Shown: positions 8,697 to 16,853, counted from the first letter of the stretch. The stretch: DNA of 48,611 bases from an uncultured Bacteroidota bacterium (GCA_902533035.1 CACAKI010000005.1:1-48611); one strand, 5' to 3'. Numbers and translations are program-made. The notes: generated by a model not told the origin, from the sequence alone.

Positions 8697-8975
8697 ATGA
8701 AAAATTTATTACTATCGTTAATCGCTGTTTTATTTTTATCTTCTTGTTCTGGTTCTGGGCCTACTGCTTGTGGGTGCGCAGACATGGCAATCGAAGCTCT
8801 AACTGAAGCTTTCTCAAACCTTGACATGAGTGAAGAAGAGGGAGAAAAAATGCAAGCAAAATGGGAAAAAAAGATGAAGCCTTGTGAAGAAAAAGGAGAA
8901 GCTGATGCTGAATTTAGAAAAGAAATGGAAAAATGTCTTGCAGAAAAAATGATGGAAGAAGAAAGTGCTGAATAA
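8697..8975 (+). CDS. Small lipoprotein, four-Cys helical family (copy 2)
   Basis: 92 residues. The lipobox is LFLSSC. The mature region GSGPTACGCADM, then a charged helix (EEEGEKMQAKWEKKMKPC) and a final Cys (EKCLAEKM), matches the preceding gene in layout, so the pair arose by tandem duplication. Function unknown. The 41-bp gap contains TATCTTTA at 8666-8673, one base off the Bacteroidota -7 element, so it may have its own promoter. A hairpin terminator follows. Confidence 0.75.
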   Translation: MKNLLLSLIAVLFLSSCSGSGPTACGCADMAIEALTEAFSNLDMSEEEGEKMQAKWEKKMKPCEEKGEADAEFRKEMEKCLAEKMMEEESAE

Positions 8976-9003
8976 TTTATTTAAAATCTATTCATCAAAA
9001 AAG

Positions 9004-9028
9004 CCCCCTAAATATAGGGGGTTTTTTT
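9004..9028. terminator. Intrinsic terminator between convergent genes
   Basis: A 7-bp perfect stem CCCCCTA/TAGGGGG (9004-9010 with 9015-9021) closes a 4-nt loop and is followed by seven T. On the other strand the same hairpin is followed by CTTTTTTG, so it can also stop transcripts coming leftward from the secreted-protein genes at 9.2-11.2 kb. Confidence 0.88.
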
Positions 9029-9061
9029 ATTTGTTTTTTGAAAAATAATATATTAATAATA

Positions 9062-9250
9062 TTTAAAATAAACCCTACATAAAGGCTTGGAGAAATTCCA
9101 ATAAAACATTTCTGGCGCAGTTGTGTTAATTCGGTAATTCTGCAATTTCCTTTCGAAAACCAGACCCGCCCTAGCTACCACAAACATACACGCCAATTTA
9201 AATAAGTGTTAATTTCTCAAGCGTTACCTTTATGCAGGTTTTATTTTAAT
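9062..9250. repeat. About 190-bp imperfect palindrome of unknown nature
   Basis: The arms 9062-9096 and 9211-9250 are inverted copies: each contains TAAAATAAA, then an ACCT/CCCT-type stretch, then CATAAAGG, CTTG and AGAAATT, differing by about four substitutions and one 5-nt insertion (TAACG) in the right arm. A second pair (TGGCG near 9113 with CGCCA near 9191, then GTTGTG with CCACAAAC) and a central TTTCGAAA at 9151-9158 extend the symmetry. The interior is richer in G+C than its surroundings. It fills the gap between convergent genes and overlaps the stop codon of the minus-strand gene. It could be a structured RNA, a MITE-like element or a recombination site; no gene was found in it. Confidence 0.55.
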
Positions 9251-10639
9251 AGCTTTATTTTTCTCTCTACCCAACCATCATCATAAATATACAATCTAAT
9301 TTTTTCTTTACCATCTTCTTGTGTATCTCTTCCTAAAATATCTGTTATTCTAATTAATTTTCTTTTTTGTTGGGCTTCATTTAAAGAAAGTCCGTCACAA
9401 GCATCCCCAACATCATCAAAATCAAAATCTTCTTGAAAAGGATTATAATTCTCCGGGCAATTATCTAACTCATCACATACATTATCTAAATCTGTATCCA
9501 ATAAGCAATCTCCATTACAATCATAAAATTCTTCTGGATAATCACATAACCCCCCCCCCCAAATCTTCATTAGCTAATTCATCATAATTACATGCTATTT
9601 CATCTGTACAACCATAAATAATATAATAGCAAGATCCATCATCATCTGTTGCCAGTGGATTAAAATTATCTGCTTCTGAATCTGTACAACCTGAAACTTC
9701 AAGCTCATCACAAATACCATCTTCATCTAAATCAACTAAACACCCGCCATCACAATCATAATATTCCTCTGAATATTCACATAGTGCCCCCCCCAAATCT
9801 TCATTAGCTAATTCATCATAGTTACAAGCCAGCTGATCTGTGCAGCCATAAATAGTATAGTAACACGAATCATCATCATCTGTTGCCAGTGGATTAAAGT
9901 TATCTGCTTCTGAATCCGTGCAGCCTGGTATTTCCAATTCATGACACACTCCATCTCCATCTAAATCTATTAAACAATTTCCGTCACAATCGTAATATTC
10001 CTCTGGATATTCACAAATGCCACTAATTTCGTTAGTAGCGTTTTCATCAAAATTACAAGCTAAAGAATCCATACAGCCATATGTTATACAAGATCCATCA
10101 TCCCCAGTGGCAGAAAATTCATAATTTGATGCTTCTGGATTTGTGCAACCACATTCTGTAGCAAAAAAGTCAGAATAAGAAGGAACTGTATCTGAATTAG
10201 TGCCAGGGAAATAGGTTTGTATACAAGAAAGACTAGTCCCTATTATAGAAAATCCGCCAAATACAGTAAATCCTGATAAGTCTAAAAAATTAAGACTTGG
10301 ATTAAATTCCAAGTTTAGAGAGAATGTTCCCCAAGAGAGATAATCATTTAAACCAGACTCCATTCCCGCGGTGTATAAAGGAGTTAGGTCTACTTGAGTA
10401 AGTAAATTATATGAAACATCTAGATTTTGTAAATTAGGAAAGGCATCTATTCCTGTTAAATCTTGAATATATGAACCCGACAAATCCAAGTCGTAAACAT
10501 CTGGATGAAAACCTATTTGACCATCCATGATATTATCATAGCCCAATTGAATCAATTTGTTTTCAAAATTTTGATCCGGTATTGCTACCTGACAAAAACT
10601 TAAAACTGGAATTAATAATAAAGTAAGTAGTTTTTTCAT
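9241..10639 (-). CDS. Secreted LRR and Cys-rich repeat protein, frameshifted at a poly-G tract
   Basis: Two overlapping frames (10639-9542 and 9570-9241) together form one protein of about 465 residues. Order: signal peptide (MKKLLTLLLIPVLSFCQ), leucine-rich repeats (DLDLSGSYIQDLTGID, NLQNLDVSYNLLTQVDL), then Asp/Cys-rich repeats (GCTDSEADNFNPLATDDD, GCTDQLACNYDELA) resembling calcium-binding thrombospondin type 3-like repeats, then a short LGR-type tail (ITDILGRDTQ ... YIYDDGWVERKI). The frame breaks in a run of 11 G (bases 9550-9560, C on +). Comparison with the preceding repeat copy, where 8 G encode DLGGAL, shows that 10 G would restore DLGGGLCDY. It starts inside the ATGA overlap with the upstream gene. 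Surface-exposed; ligand unknown. Confidence 0.82.
9547..10015 (-). repeat. Two tandem 234-bp coding repeats
   Basis: Two head-to-tail copies of a 78-codon unit (10015-9782 and 9781-9547) encode C-E-Y-x-E-E-Y-Y-D-C-D-G ... GCTDSEADNFNPLATDDD ... GCTD-ACNYDELANEDLGG. The second copy is one base longer because of the 11-G tract. A third, diverged partial copy follows. Confidence 0.8.
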
Positions 10640-11154
10640 TTTAATAGTTTTTTTACTGACCCATCATTGTACAGGTTTATATGTAGCCCATTCTGATTGG
10701 TTTCTCTTCCTAAAAAATCAATTGTTTTTACTATATGATTGTCAATTCTGTTTTCATGAATCTGTGAATTATTTTCTCCTTCAAAATAAAAAGGCCAAGA
10801 ACACACTATATACCCATTTCCAGCAAAAAAGTTTTCAACCAAATGAATTTGACCATCTACCGGAAAATCTAAATTTTCTTGTTGAACTTCTAAATACCTA
10901 GGCTCGCTCATATTAGGTCCAAGGCCATATACATTTGCCGCATTATTTATATTTTCCAAAGCAATTGTGTCTCCTTGATTATTAGTCATCATTAATCCAC
11001 AATACCCAAACCAATATTGAGTAGTATATTCCGTGTCTATCCCAACTTGAAAATTATTGTCATTAAAATCAATTAAATCAACAAATATAGAATCACATAA
11101 ATTAATTTGAGCCATAGAAAAAATTGGCAATAATATATAAATCCAGTTTTTCAT
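10636..11154 (-). CDS. Secreted protein of unknown function with short LGR-type tail
   Basis: 172 residues. A signal peptide (MKNWIYILLPIFSMAQ) precedes a beta-rich mature part (IFVDLIDFNDNNFQVGIDT, YWFGYCGLMMTNNQGDTI) and the C-terminal module TIDFLGRETNQ ... INLYNDGSVKKLLK, the shortest of the four such tails in the window. I do not recognise a domain in the body. The stop overlaps the start of the repeat-rich protein (ATGA), so the two are translationally coupled. Confidence 0.75.
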   Translation of the reverse strand: MKNWIYILLPIFSMAQINLCDSIFVDLIDFNDNNFQVGIDTEYTTQYWFGYCGLMMTNNQGDTIALENINNAANVYGLGPNMSEPRYLEVQQENLDFPVDGQIHLVENFFAGNGYIVCSWPFYFEGENNSQIHENRIDNHIVKTIDFLGRETNQNGLHINLYNDGSVKKLLK

Positions 11155-11184
11155 AAATTGTTTTTTAGGGTAAATAACGCTAGG

Positions 11185-11667
11185 TTATTTTCTTTTTAGT
11201 CTATCTTCACTAAAGTGTAAAGGTAATAAATCTTTAGCTTGTTTAAATTTTAAAATTTTTGTTTCATTGAATAACAACACTTCTATTGGTTCTTTTTGCT
11301 GTTCTTCATACTCCAATAAAACTTGCCTACACATTCCACAAGGAGCTATCGGGCTTTCTATGTTAAACTCCTCTGATTTAGTAGTGATAGCGATTTTTTT
11401 AATTTTTAAGTGCGGATTATTTGCTTTGGTAGCAAATAAAGCTACCCGTTCTGCACAAATACCACAAGGAAAGGAGGCGTTTTCTTGGTTATTTCCAAGA
11501 ACATAGGTCCCATCTTCCAATAATAAACTTGCACCAACATTAAATTTCGAATATGGCGCATATGCTTTTTTTAATATTTCTTCTGCTTTATTTAGTAAAT
11601 TTAAATCTATGGATGATAGTTCCTTTCGATCTAATATTTCCTTAAAATAAATTTTAAATTCTTGCAT
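11185..11667 (-). CDS. cdd: Cytidine deaminase
   Basis: 160 residues. Zinc and catalytic residues are in PCGICAERVALF (zinc Cys71, proton-shuttle Glu73) and PCGMCRQVLLEY (zinc Cys110 and Cys113), the three-Cys arrangement of tetrameric cytidine deaminases. AYAPYSKFNVGASL supplies the nucleoside-binding start. It deaminates cytidine and deoxycytidine to uridine forms in pyrimidine salvage, in the cytoplasm. The stop codon lies in a small palindrome (11174-11191). Confidence 0.93.
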   Translation of the reverse strand: MQEFKIYFKEILDRKELSSIDLNLLNKAEEILKKAYAPYSKFNVGASLLLEDGTYVLGNNQENASFPCGICAERVALFATKANNPHLKIKKIAITTKSEEFNIESPIAPCGMCRQVLLEYEEQQKEPIEVLLFNETKILKFKQAKDLLPLHFSEDRLKRK

Positions 11668-11753
11668 AACTATACTGTTACCTTATTATTTATAACAAAT
11701 AATTTTGTAAACAATAAAGTTGAAGATTTTAATCTATATATTTTTTGAAAAGC

Positions 11754-11948
11754 TTATTGAGCTAACTTAACATTCACTGCATTGATGCCTTTTTGACCTT
11801 CTGCTAATTCGAATTCTACTGAATCCCCTTTAGTAATTCTGTCTACACATCCTGTTGCGTGAACGAAATGTTCTTGTTCTGAACCGTCTTCTGTAATGAA
11901 TCCAAATCTCTTGTCATCATCGAAAAACTTTACTGTTCCTTTTTTCAT
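11754..11948 (-). CDS. cspA: Cold-shock family RNA chaperone
   Basis: 64 residues, a single cold-shock domain. The RNA-binding motifs are RNP1 K-R-F-G-F-I (13-18) and RNP2 H-F-V-H (27-30), and the end GINAVNVKLA is the usual final strand. It binds single-stranded RNA/DNA and melts structure. RNP1 has Arg where Gly is more common (KGFGFI). Monocistronic, with a good -7 promoter element at 11988-11981. Whether it is cold-induced cannot be seen. Confidence 0.93.
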   Translation of the reverse strand: MKKGTVKFFDDDKRFGFITEDGSEQEHFVHATGCVDRITKGDSVEFELAEGQKGINAVNVKLAQ

Positions 11949-11980
11949 TGTAAGTATTGGTATTATATTATTATTATTTT

Positions 11981-11988
11981 CAAAGATA
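11981..11988 (-). promoter_or_regulatory. Probable -7 element for the cold-shock gene
   Basis: On the minus strand this reads TATCTTTG, a perfect match to the Bacteroidota TAnnTTTG -7 element, 33 bp ahead of the ATG. No clear TTG was found at the -33 distance. Confidence 0.5.
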
Positions 11989-12037
11989 CATAATAATTAA
12001 CTGTTTTGTTATAAATTTAATTCCAATTGTTATAAAA

Positions 12038-12517
12038 ATGAATAAATCCGAAAAAGAATTAGGGGCTCTACATTGTTTGTATTTTATTTATTATTCTTTT
12101 TCTACAAATACAGATGATGATTTTAATCCATCTCAAGTCAGAAAAATTATTAACTATTTGAATGAATGGACCAAAGATAGTAAGAGTAGTGAAGCAATTA
12201 TTTCCGAAACCATGGACTGGATTAAAGAAACAAATCCATCAAAAAACGAAGGATTGAATATCATGTTCTCTATGGCAGATTATTTAATGAAAGAAAATAC
12301 TTTTTCTTTAATTCAAAAAGAGTTGTTATTGCTTCACATAAGGGATATTGCGCGTGCTGACGGAACTTTTTCTGAAGAAGAAAAAAAATATCATGATCTT
12401 TTAGCTCATCATTTAGGGTTATCCCTTAGGGTTTCCTCATGTTCAACTAAAGAAATTGAAGATAGTGCCGAAGAAGTGAAAAGAACAAAAATTGGTTTTA
12501 GAATTAATAGAAGTTAA
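12038..12517 (+). CDS. TerB-like helical protein
   Basis: 159 residues from ATG 12038; longer in-frame starts add a Tyr-rich leader unlike a protein start. All-helical, cytoplasmic, no signal. The last third, LLLHIRDIARADGTFSEEEKKYHDLLAHHLGL, resembles the TerB/DjlA-N domain, in which acidic residues around ADG bind metal. Function unknown. Its stop codon overlaps the stop of the convergent yjbQ-family gene (shared TTAA). Confidence 0.65.
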   Translation: MNKSEKELGALHCLYFIYYSFSTNTDDDFNPSQVRKIINYLNEWTKDSKSSEAIISETMDWIKETNPSKNEGLNIMFSMADYLMKENTFSLIQKELLLLHIRDIARADGTFSEEEKKYHDLLAHHLGLSLRVSSCSTKEIEDSAEEVKRTKIGFRINRS

Positions 12518-12936
12518 TTGCCCATTAACGTTAATACTAATTGTCTTGTGCCTCCATGGTTTCTGTGTTCACATAAATATATCCCCTGCCAAGTGCCTAA
12601 ATTTAATTCACCCTCTGTTATTGGTATGTTAAGTTCACAGCCTAATATGGAAGACTTAATGTGGGCTGGCATATCATCGCTTCCCTCATATGTGTGTTTA
12701 AAATACGGTTCGTTTTCTGGAACTAATTGATTAAAATAATTTTCCATATCCTCTCTAACGGTTAGATCTGCATTTTCATTAATCGTAATAGAGGCTGAAG
12801 TATGTTGTAAAAAAATATGTAATATGCCTTTTTGAATATTTTTTATTTCTGTAATGTTATCTTTAATTTGTTTAGTAATAAGATGTGTTCCTCTAGGAAA
12901 AGAATTTAATGTGATTTTTTTTTGGAAAATTTTCAT
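12514..12936 (-). CDS. YjbQ (UPF0047) family protein
   Basis: 140 residues. Family motifs are HTSASITINENAD, then HTYEGSDDMPAHIKSSILG, then LGTWQGIYLCEHR and a final RQLVLTLMG strand. The conserved His and Asp/Glu form the active-site pocket of the trimeric YjbQ fold. E. coli YjbQ has weak thiamin phosphate synthase activity, but the physiological role is open. The start directly abuts the DUF2007 stop, and the gene ends the operon. Confidence 0.9.
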   Translation of the reverse strand: MKIFQKKITLNSFPRGTHLITKQIKDNITEIKNIQKGILHIFLQHTSASITINENADLTVREDMENYFNQLVPENEPYFKHTYEGSDDMPAHIKSSILGCELNIPITEGELNLGTWQGIYLCEHRNHGGTRQLVLTLMGN

Positions 12937-13155
12937 TTACAAGCTATCTGATAAAATTTTTTTTGCTAATTGTAAATCTTTCTCTAAAACAAAAATATTT
13001 CTTTCGTTGTTGTTACAAAAGGGATCTACCCAACCAGCTGTCACATTAAAATGATAAGGATCTTCTATCTTTGAGTCTATCCCATTTTCTGCTAATAATG
13101 ATTGTATCTTTTCAATCTCAAAAAAATTAAGCGTAGTTAAAAAAGTATATCTCAA
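12937..13155 (-). CDS. DUF2007 family protein
   Basis: 72 residues. The pattern FEIEKIQSLLAENGIDSKIED ... IFVLEKDLQLAKKIL matches DUF2007, a small GlnB/ACT-like alpha-beta domain annotated as a putative signal transducer. Function unknown. It lies 2 bp after the collagen-like gene and directly before yjbQ in a tight operon. Confidence 0.8.
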   Translation of the reverse strand: MRYTFLTTLNFFEIEKIQSLLAENGIDSKIEDPYHFNVTAGWVDPFCNNNERNIFVLEKDLQLAKKILSDSL

Positions 13156-13157
13156 GA

Positions 13158-14126
13158 TTAAGGTGCAACTAATGGGTGGTTAATAATCATCATGCCATCA
13201 GATGTCATAAAACTTATTTGAAAAGTGTATAGTTCTCCTGAATTTAACCCTCCTCCTGGAACTAAAAAATTCGTAATCGTTTCTGCGTTTTGAGGAGTAT
13301 AACTTTCTCCTACCTGATTCCCAAATTGATCAAAAACTTTTTGATAAATTCCAAGCTGTATATAATAATTTAAAATTATAGGATCAATAATTTCTAATTC
13401 TAATTGATTAGTAAATACAGCATTAAAATTTAAAGTATACTGTGCTTGATCTAGTATTGTAGAAGGAGTCGGTAAATCTAGTGGTATTGGTGGTTGCACT
13501 TGTCCATTTGAAAAAGTCACTATTAATTCTCCATTTACTATTTCAACTTGTTGAATTGAAACCCCATCAGCTCCAGATGGACCTGCCGGTCCCTCTAAAC
13601 CAACTCCAGCAGGACCCTCAGGTCCCTGAGGGCCAGGATTTCCTTGAGCGCCTTGTAAACCTTGAGTCCCCACCGGACCTTGAGGTCCTTGTTCCCCTTG
13701 AGGTCCTGGGTTTCCTGGATTGGCGCTGGTCTCCGCAAATAGCGCATAGGGAACACTTTTTAATTGCGTACTTCCCATTAATAAATAATTGTTTCCTGCG
13801 TTAATATCCACTGAAACTTCTAAAAAATATGAATGATTTCCCCAATCTATGTCTTCAAATGAGCCACTATAATTTTCACCTCCACCAATTTCCAAGTTAA
13901 CCAAACCTATTGGTGACGTCTCAATATAATGCTCTTCAGAATATATAACTGCACCAAAACTAGAGTCTTCCAGAATTCTAATTAAAATGCTAACATCTCT
14001 ATCTGGCATAATACCCCAATTTACATCCCTTATAACCGTTTGATACGAAAATGTATGAGGTGCCTGAGCAATACAAATTGTTGAAAACATGAATAACGCC
14101 GATAAAAGTAAATATATTTTTTTCAT
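13158..14126 (-). CDS. Secreted protein with a collagen-like Gly-X-Y stretch
   Basis: 322 residues. Signal peptide ([22 protein letters not shown]), then a beta-rich N-terminal domain ([13 protein letters not shown], common in Bacteroidota surface proteins), then about 16 Gly-X-Y triplets at 138-188 (for example [13 protein letters not shown]), broken once at GVGLEG, then a C-terminal beta domain with no recognised sorting tail. The Gly-X-Y stretch should form a short collagen triple helix, giving a trimeric stalk-like protein. It is next to T9SS proteins in one operon. Partner unknown. Confidence 0.82.
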   Translation of the reverse strand: MKKIYLLLSALFMFSTICIAQAPHTFSYQTVIRDVNWGIMPDRDVSILIRILEDSSFGAVIYSEEHYIETSPIGLVNLEIGGGENYSGSFEDIDWGNHSYFLEVSVDINAGNNYLLMGSTQLKSVPYALFAETSANPGNPGPQGEQGPQGPVGTQGLQGAQGNPGPQGPEGPAGVGLEGPAGPSGADGVSIQQVEIVNGELIVTFSNGQVQPPIPLDLPTPSTILDQAQYTLNFNAVFTNQLELEIIDPIILNYYIQLGIYQKVFDQFGNQVGESYTPQNAETITNFLVPGGGLNSGELYTFQISFMTSDGMMIINHPLVAP

Positions 14127-14132
14127 CTTTTT

Positions 14133-14630
14133 TTATTTTAATTTTTGAATTTTGAATACATCTTTTTGTTCTTTTCCTATTACCTCTAAAACATAAGAGC
14201 CTAAGCTTAAAATACCAGTATTGATCTGATGTTTTTGATCATTTGTGGAAACCATACAAGAATATATTATTTTACCTGATAAATCTAAAATCTGAACCTG
14301 AACATATGCGCTTTCAAACTCTATTAATTCTAAATTTAGAATATCTACAGTTGGATTAGGATATATACTTATTTTACTATGTGTGCTTTCATTTAACCCA
14401 ATAATACCCAAGCTAGGTTGGTGAAATCCTTGTGTTAACATAAAATTTTCAGAAGAAATAGTTTCTATAGCTATATCCCCTAAAGTAAAATCCGATTTTA
14501 AACTTACCATAGAATATCCCTGTAACGAACCCCCACACCCAGTAACAACATATGGTTCTATATTTATACTCTCTTGAGAAGAACTCAAGAAAATAATACT
14601 AATAAAAAATATACATATATAGTTTTTCAT
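14133..14630 (-). CDS. Small secreted protein with T9SS type A tail
   Basis: 165 residues. Signal peptide followed by a short region with GCGGSLQGYSMVSLKSDFTLGDIAIE and MLTQGFHQPSL, a stretch common just ahead of sorting tails in Bacteroidota, then a full type A tail (ISIYPNPTVDILNLEL ... VQILDLSGKIIYS ... GSYVLEVIG). The mature body is only about 60 residues, so its function may be structural or adhesive. It sits 6-7 bp from genes on both sides. Confidence 0.8.
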   Translation of the reverse strand: MKNYICIFFISIIFLSSSQESINIEPYVVTGCGGSLQGYSMVSLKSDFTLGDIAIETISSENFMLTQGFHQPSLGIIGLNESTHSKISIYPNPTVDILNLELIEFESAYVQVQILDLSGKIIYSCMVSTNDQKHQINTGILSLGSYVLEVIGKEQKDVFKIQKLK

Positions 14631-14637
14631 ATGTGTT

Positions 14638-16221
14638 TTATTGTTTAGTGAATTTTTGTATCATCTTTTGCTCATTTGACGTCATTTCTAAAATATATTG
14701 CCCGTTTTTTAAGCTAATTAAATCAATCCTATAATTATTATTGTTGTTTTTTAACTGATTAATTATTTCCTTGTGCACAACTCTTCCTGCCACATCATAT
14801 ATTTTAATTAGAACTTCTGTCACAGAAAGATTGTTCAGCGTGAAACTTAAATCTATATACTCTGATGCTGGGCTCGGGTATAATTCTATGTTCTCAATGA
14901 CAGATTCTTTTATATTAGAAGATGATTCATTAGAGCCTAAATATATATTTTCATCACCCTCTTCATATGGAAGATAATATATTGGGCAGAAAAACATTTC
15001 ATCAGTAGTGAGCTCTCCCCAATTCATAGTTTGTGGTGGATTATTTGGGTTTAATGGATTGTCTTCTGAATTATCATAAGTGGCAATACCTTTTATTTGT
15101 GATCCCGCAGGAACATGTAACATATAGTCAGAATAGTAAAAGCCCTGCCAATTAAAATCCCAATTTGGAATTTTAATAAAAGGGACCACTTCTCCGTTTG
15201 GTGTTTCTGCAAAAACCTCCCAAGATTTACCTAATAAATGAGAATGTGGCAAAAAACCTAATACGCTCCAATCCTCTGGCAAAGAACAATCCTCTTGAAA
15301 TATACCATTATCAAAATCTAGACACCTTTCTACAACATAGTTTGGGTCACCCGCGGGTATTGCCCAGTCAAACTCTACCCACATTTTCATTTGCACCTCT
15401 CTTTCTACATCTTCTGCGTTTTTTAAAAACACATTAATAGATGATTGATCCCATTCATCTATTGATGATGGGGCATAATGAATTTGACACAATATATCTG
15501 AGCCTGCAGGAATCTTCATTCCTAAATTTCCAGACCAAACAATAGGGTTCATCCCTGGAGCATAACCACCCAAAAATACATATTGAGTTGGGGGAACAGA
15601 TAAACCAAATCCACCATAAGATTCATATCCATAAGTGTCATCTTGACTATCTAATGCCGCGCCCTCTCCCGATACATCCGCCATAATAATAGCATGATGA
15701 ACCATTTCTCTATTATCCGGTCTAAATTCTATACTTGATATATACATATCGTCTTCAAAATTTGTAGGAAAAACAAAAACCCTATAATCATCATAATTAT
15801 TTCCCTCTATTAAATATGCCTCTTCCATTTCATAAACTATATCTGGTTCTCCAATAGAAGAGCCCTCTGTAAACGTTGGCATTGGAGCCTCTTCTAATGG
15901 GTTTCCTTGTGGGGCTCCATTTTGCACCCAATCAGAAATAAGTTGTTTTTCATCATCGGTTAAAAATCGTTCATCTAACAAATTAGAATAATTAGGATCT
16001 GGCGGCCATGGTGGCATATAATCAGATGACGTTACTTCTTCTATCATATTAGCAAAGCCTGCAACTTCTTCATAATTAGTAAAATTAATTGGCCCTGACT
16101 CTCCTGGTCTATGACAACTGGTACATTTATTATATACAATTTCCGAAACCTCTTCAAATGTTTGTGAATAAGTAATTAAACTAACAAAAAATAGTACGAA
16201 ATAGTATTTATTTATTTTCAT
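14638..16221 (-). CDS. Secreted cytochrome c / copper type II monooxygenase-like protein, T9SS type A tail
   Basis: 527 residues. After the signal peptide comes a haem motif CTSCHRPG (Cys33, Cys36, His37), with SDYMPPWPPDPN as probable axial Met region and LISDWVQNGAP as the following helix. The middle (about 130-400) resembles the copper type II ascorbate-dependent (PHM-like) monooxygenase fold: MVHHAIIMADVSG, then FLPHSHLLGKSWEV and QGFYYSDY give paired His candidates for copper. The end is a type A tail (LYPSPASEYIDLSF ... IYDVAGRVVHK ... GQYILEM), with Ser instead of Asn in the usual PNP. A secreted redox enzyme is inferred; the substrate is unknown. Confidence 0.78.
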   Translation of the reverse strand: MKINKYYFVLFFVSLITYSQTFEEVSEIVYNKCTSCHRPGESGPINFTNYEEVAGFANMIEEVTSSDYMPPWPPDPNYSNLLDERFLTDDEKQLISDWVQNGAPQGNPLEEAPMPTFTEGSSIGEPDIVYEMEEAYLIEGNNYDDYRVFVFPTNFEDDMYISSIEFRPDNREMVHHAIIMADVSGEGAALDSQDDTYGYESYGGFGLSVPPTQYVFLGGYAPGMNPIVWSGNLGMKIPAGSDILCQIHYAPSSIDEWDQSSINVFLKNAEDVEREVQMKMWVEFDWAIPAGDPNYVVERCLDFDNGIFQEDCSLPEDWSVLGFLPHSHLLGKSWEVFAETPNGEVVPFIKIPNWDFNWQGFYYSDYMLHVPAGSQIKGIATYDNSEDNPLNPNNPPQTMNWGELTTDEMFFCPIYYLPYEEGDENIYLGSNESSSNIKESVIENIELYPSPASEYIDLSFTLNNLSVTEVLIKIYDVAGRVVHKEIINQLKNNNNNYRIDLISLKNGQYILEMTSNEQKMIQKFTKQ

Positions 16222-16235
16222 AAGTGTTTTAAATT

Positions 16236-16745
16236 TTAAATTAAGCAGCCTATTGCTTCCGTTTCAAAATATTCTACATTTTTTCCCTGAAGAAGCTGTT
16301 CTAAAACATCATAAAGATAGTTATTCTCTGCTGGACTCCATTGACCAAGGTCGGAATAGCTATCGTCTATCATTCCTTTATAAATTAATACGCCATCAAA
16401 CTTGATAAAAACCTCAGAGTATACGCTGGCACCCAACAAAGATACCATTTCTCCGTTATTATCATCTATGCAATCAAATGGAATAGAATATTTTTCTACA
16501 AAATTAGAAATGCTTTCTTCATTTGATAGTAAATTTGGAAAATATCCTATAAACACAACAGAATCTGCGGCAAACTCATTATAAGCGGATTTAATTGGCA
16601 ATGTCATATATTGAGCAATTGGACATGATTCAGACAAAAAAACCGATACCTCTATCAATGGTTTTGAAGATATGTCATTATGATCATCATCTCTTTCACA
16701 TGAAAAAGTAAAAAGAATGAGTAATAGTATAAATGTTTTTTTCAT
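16236..16745 (-). CDS. Thioredoxin-fold (redoxin) lipoprotein
   Basis: 169 residues. Lipobox TFSC (Cys16). The motif VSVFLSESCPIAQYMTLPIK places a single Cys at the redoxin active-site position; the second Cys of CxxC is absent. FIKFDGVLIYKGMIDD is the cis-Pro-side strand region, though the usual cis-Pro is not obvious. The ending TEAIGCLI resembles redoxins that travel with PHM-like cytochrome proteins, and here it directly precedes one (14 bp). It may support copper loading or redox of that enzyme. No promoter space exists between it and tRNA-Thr, 19 bp upstream. Confidence 0.72.
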   Translation of the reverse strand: MKKTFILLLILFTFSCERDDDHNDISSKPLIEVSVFLSESCPIAQYMTLPIKSAYNEFAADSVVFIGYFPNLLSNEESISNFVEKYSIPFDCIDDNNGEMVSLLGASVYSEVFIKFDGVLIYKGMIDDSYSDLGQWSPAENNYLYDVLEQLLQGKNVEYFETEAIGCLI

Positions 16746-16764
16746 TGAAAACTTTATTATTTAT

Positions 16765-16839
16765 TGGAGCTAACGAGGAGATTTGAACTCCCGACCTCTT
16801 CCTTACCAAGGAAGTGCTCTGCCCCTGAGCTACGTCAGC
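16765..16839 (-). tRNA. tRNA-Thr (anticodon GGT)
   Basis: Read on the minus strand it folds as a full cloverleaf: acceptor GCTGACG pairs with CGTTAGC, the D-arm contains AGCTCAGGGGCAGAGC, the anticodon stem CTTCC/GGAAG encloses TTGGTAA (anticodon GGT, reading ACC and ACT), and the T-arm is GGGAG-TTCAAAT-CTCC. The discriminator is T and the CCA end is encoded (16767-16765). Confidence 0.95.
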
Positions 16840-16853
16840 CTTAATTAATAATA

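Noticed and set aside
9062-9250. Integron attC site
   Set aside because: The right arm contains GCGTTACC, which recalls the attC end, but it does not fit GTTRRRY and the left arm lacks the matching RYYYAAC. No integrase is in view.
11174-11191. AAATAAC-GCTAG-GTTATTT palindrome as a terminator for cdd
   Set aside because: The stem is a perfect 7 bp but AT-rich and not followed by a T run on the cdd strand.
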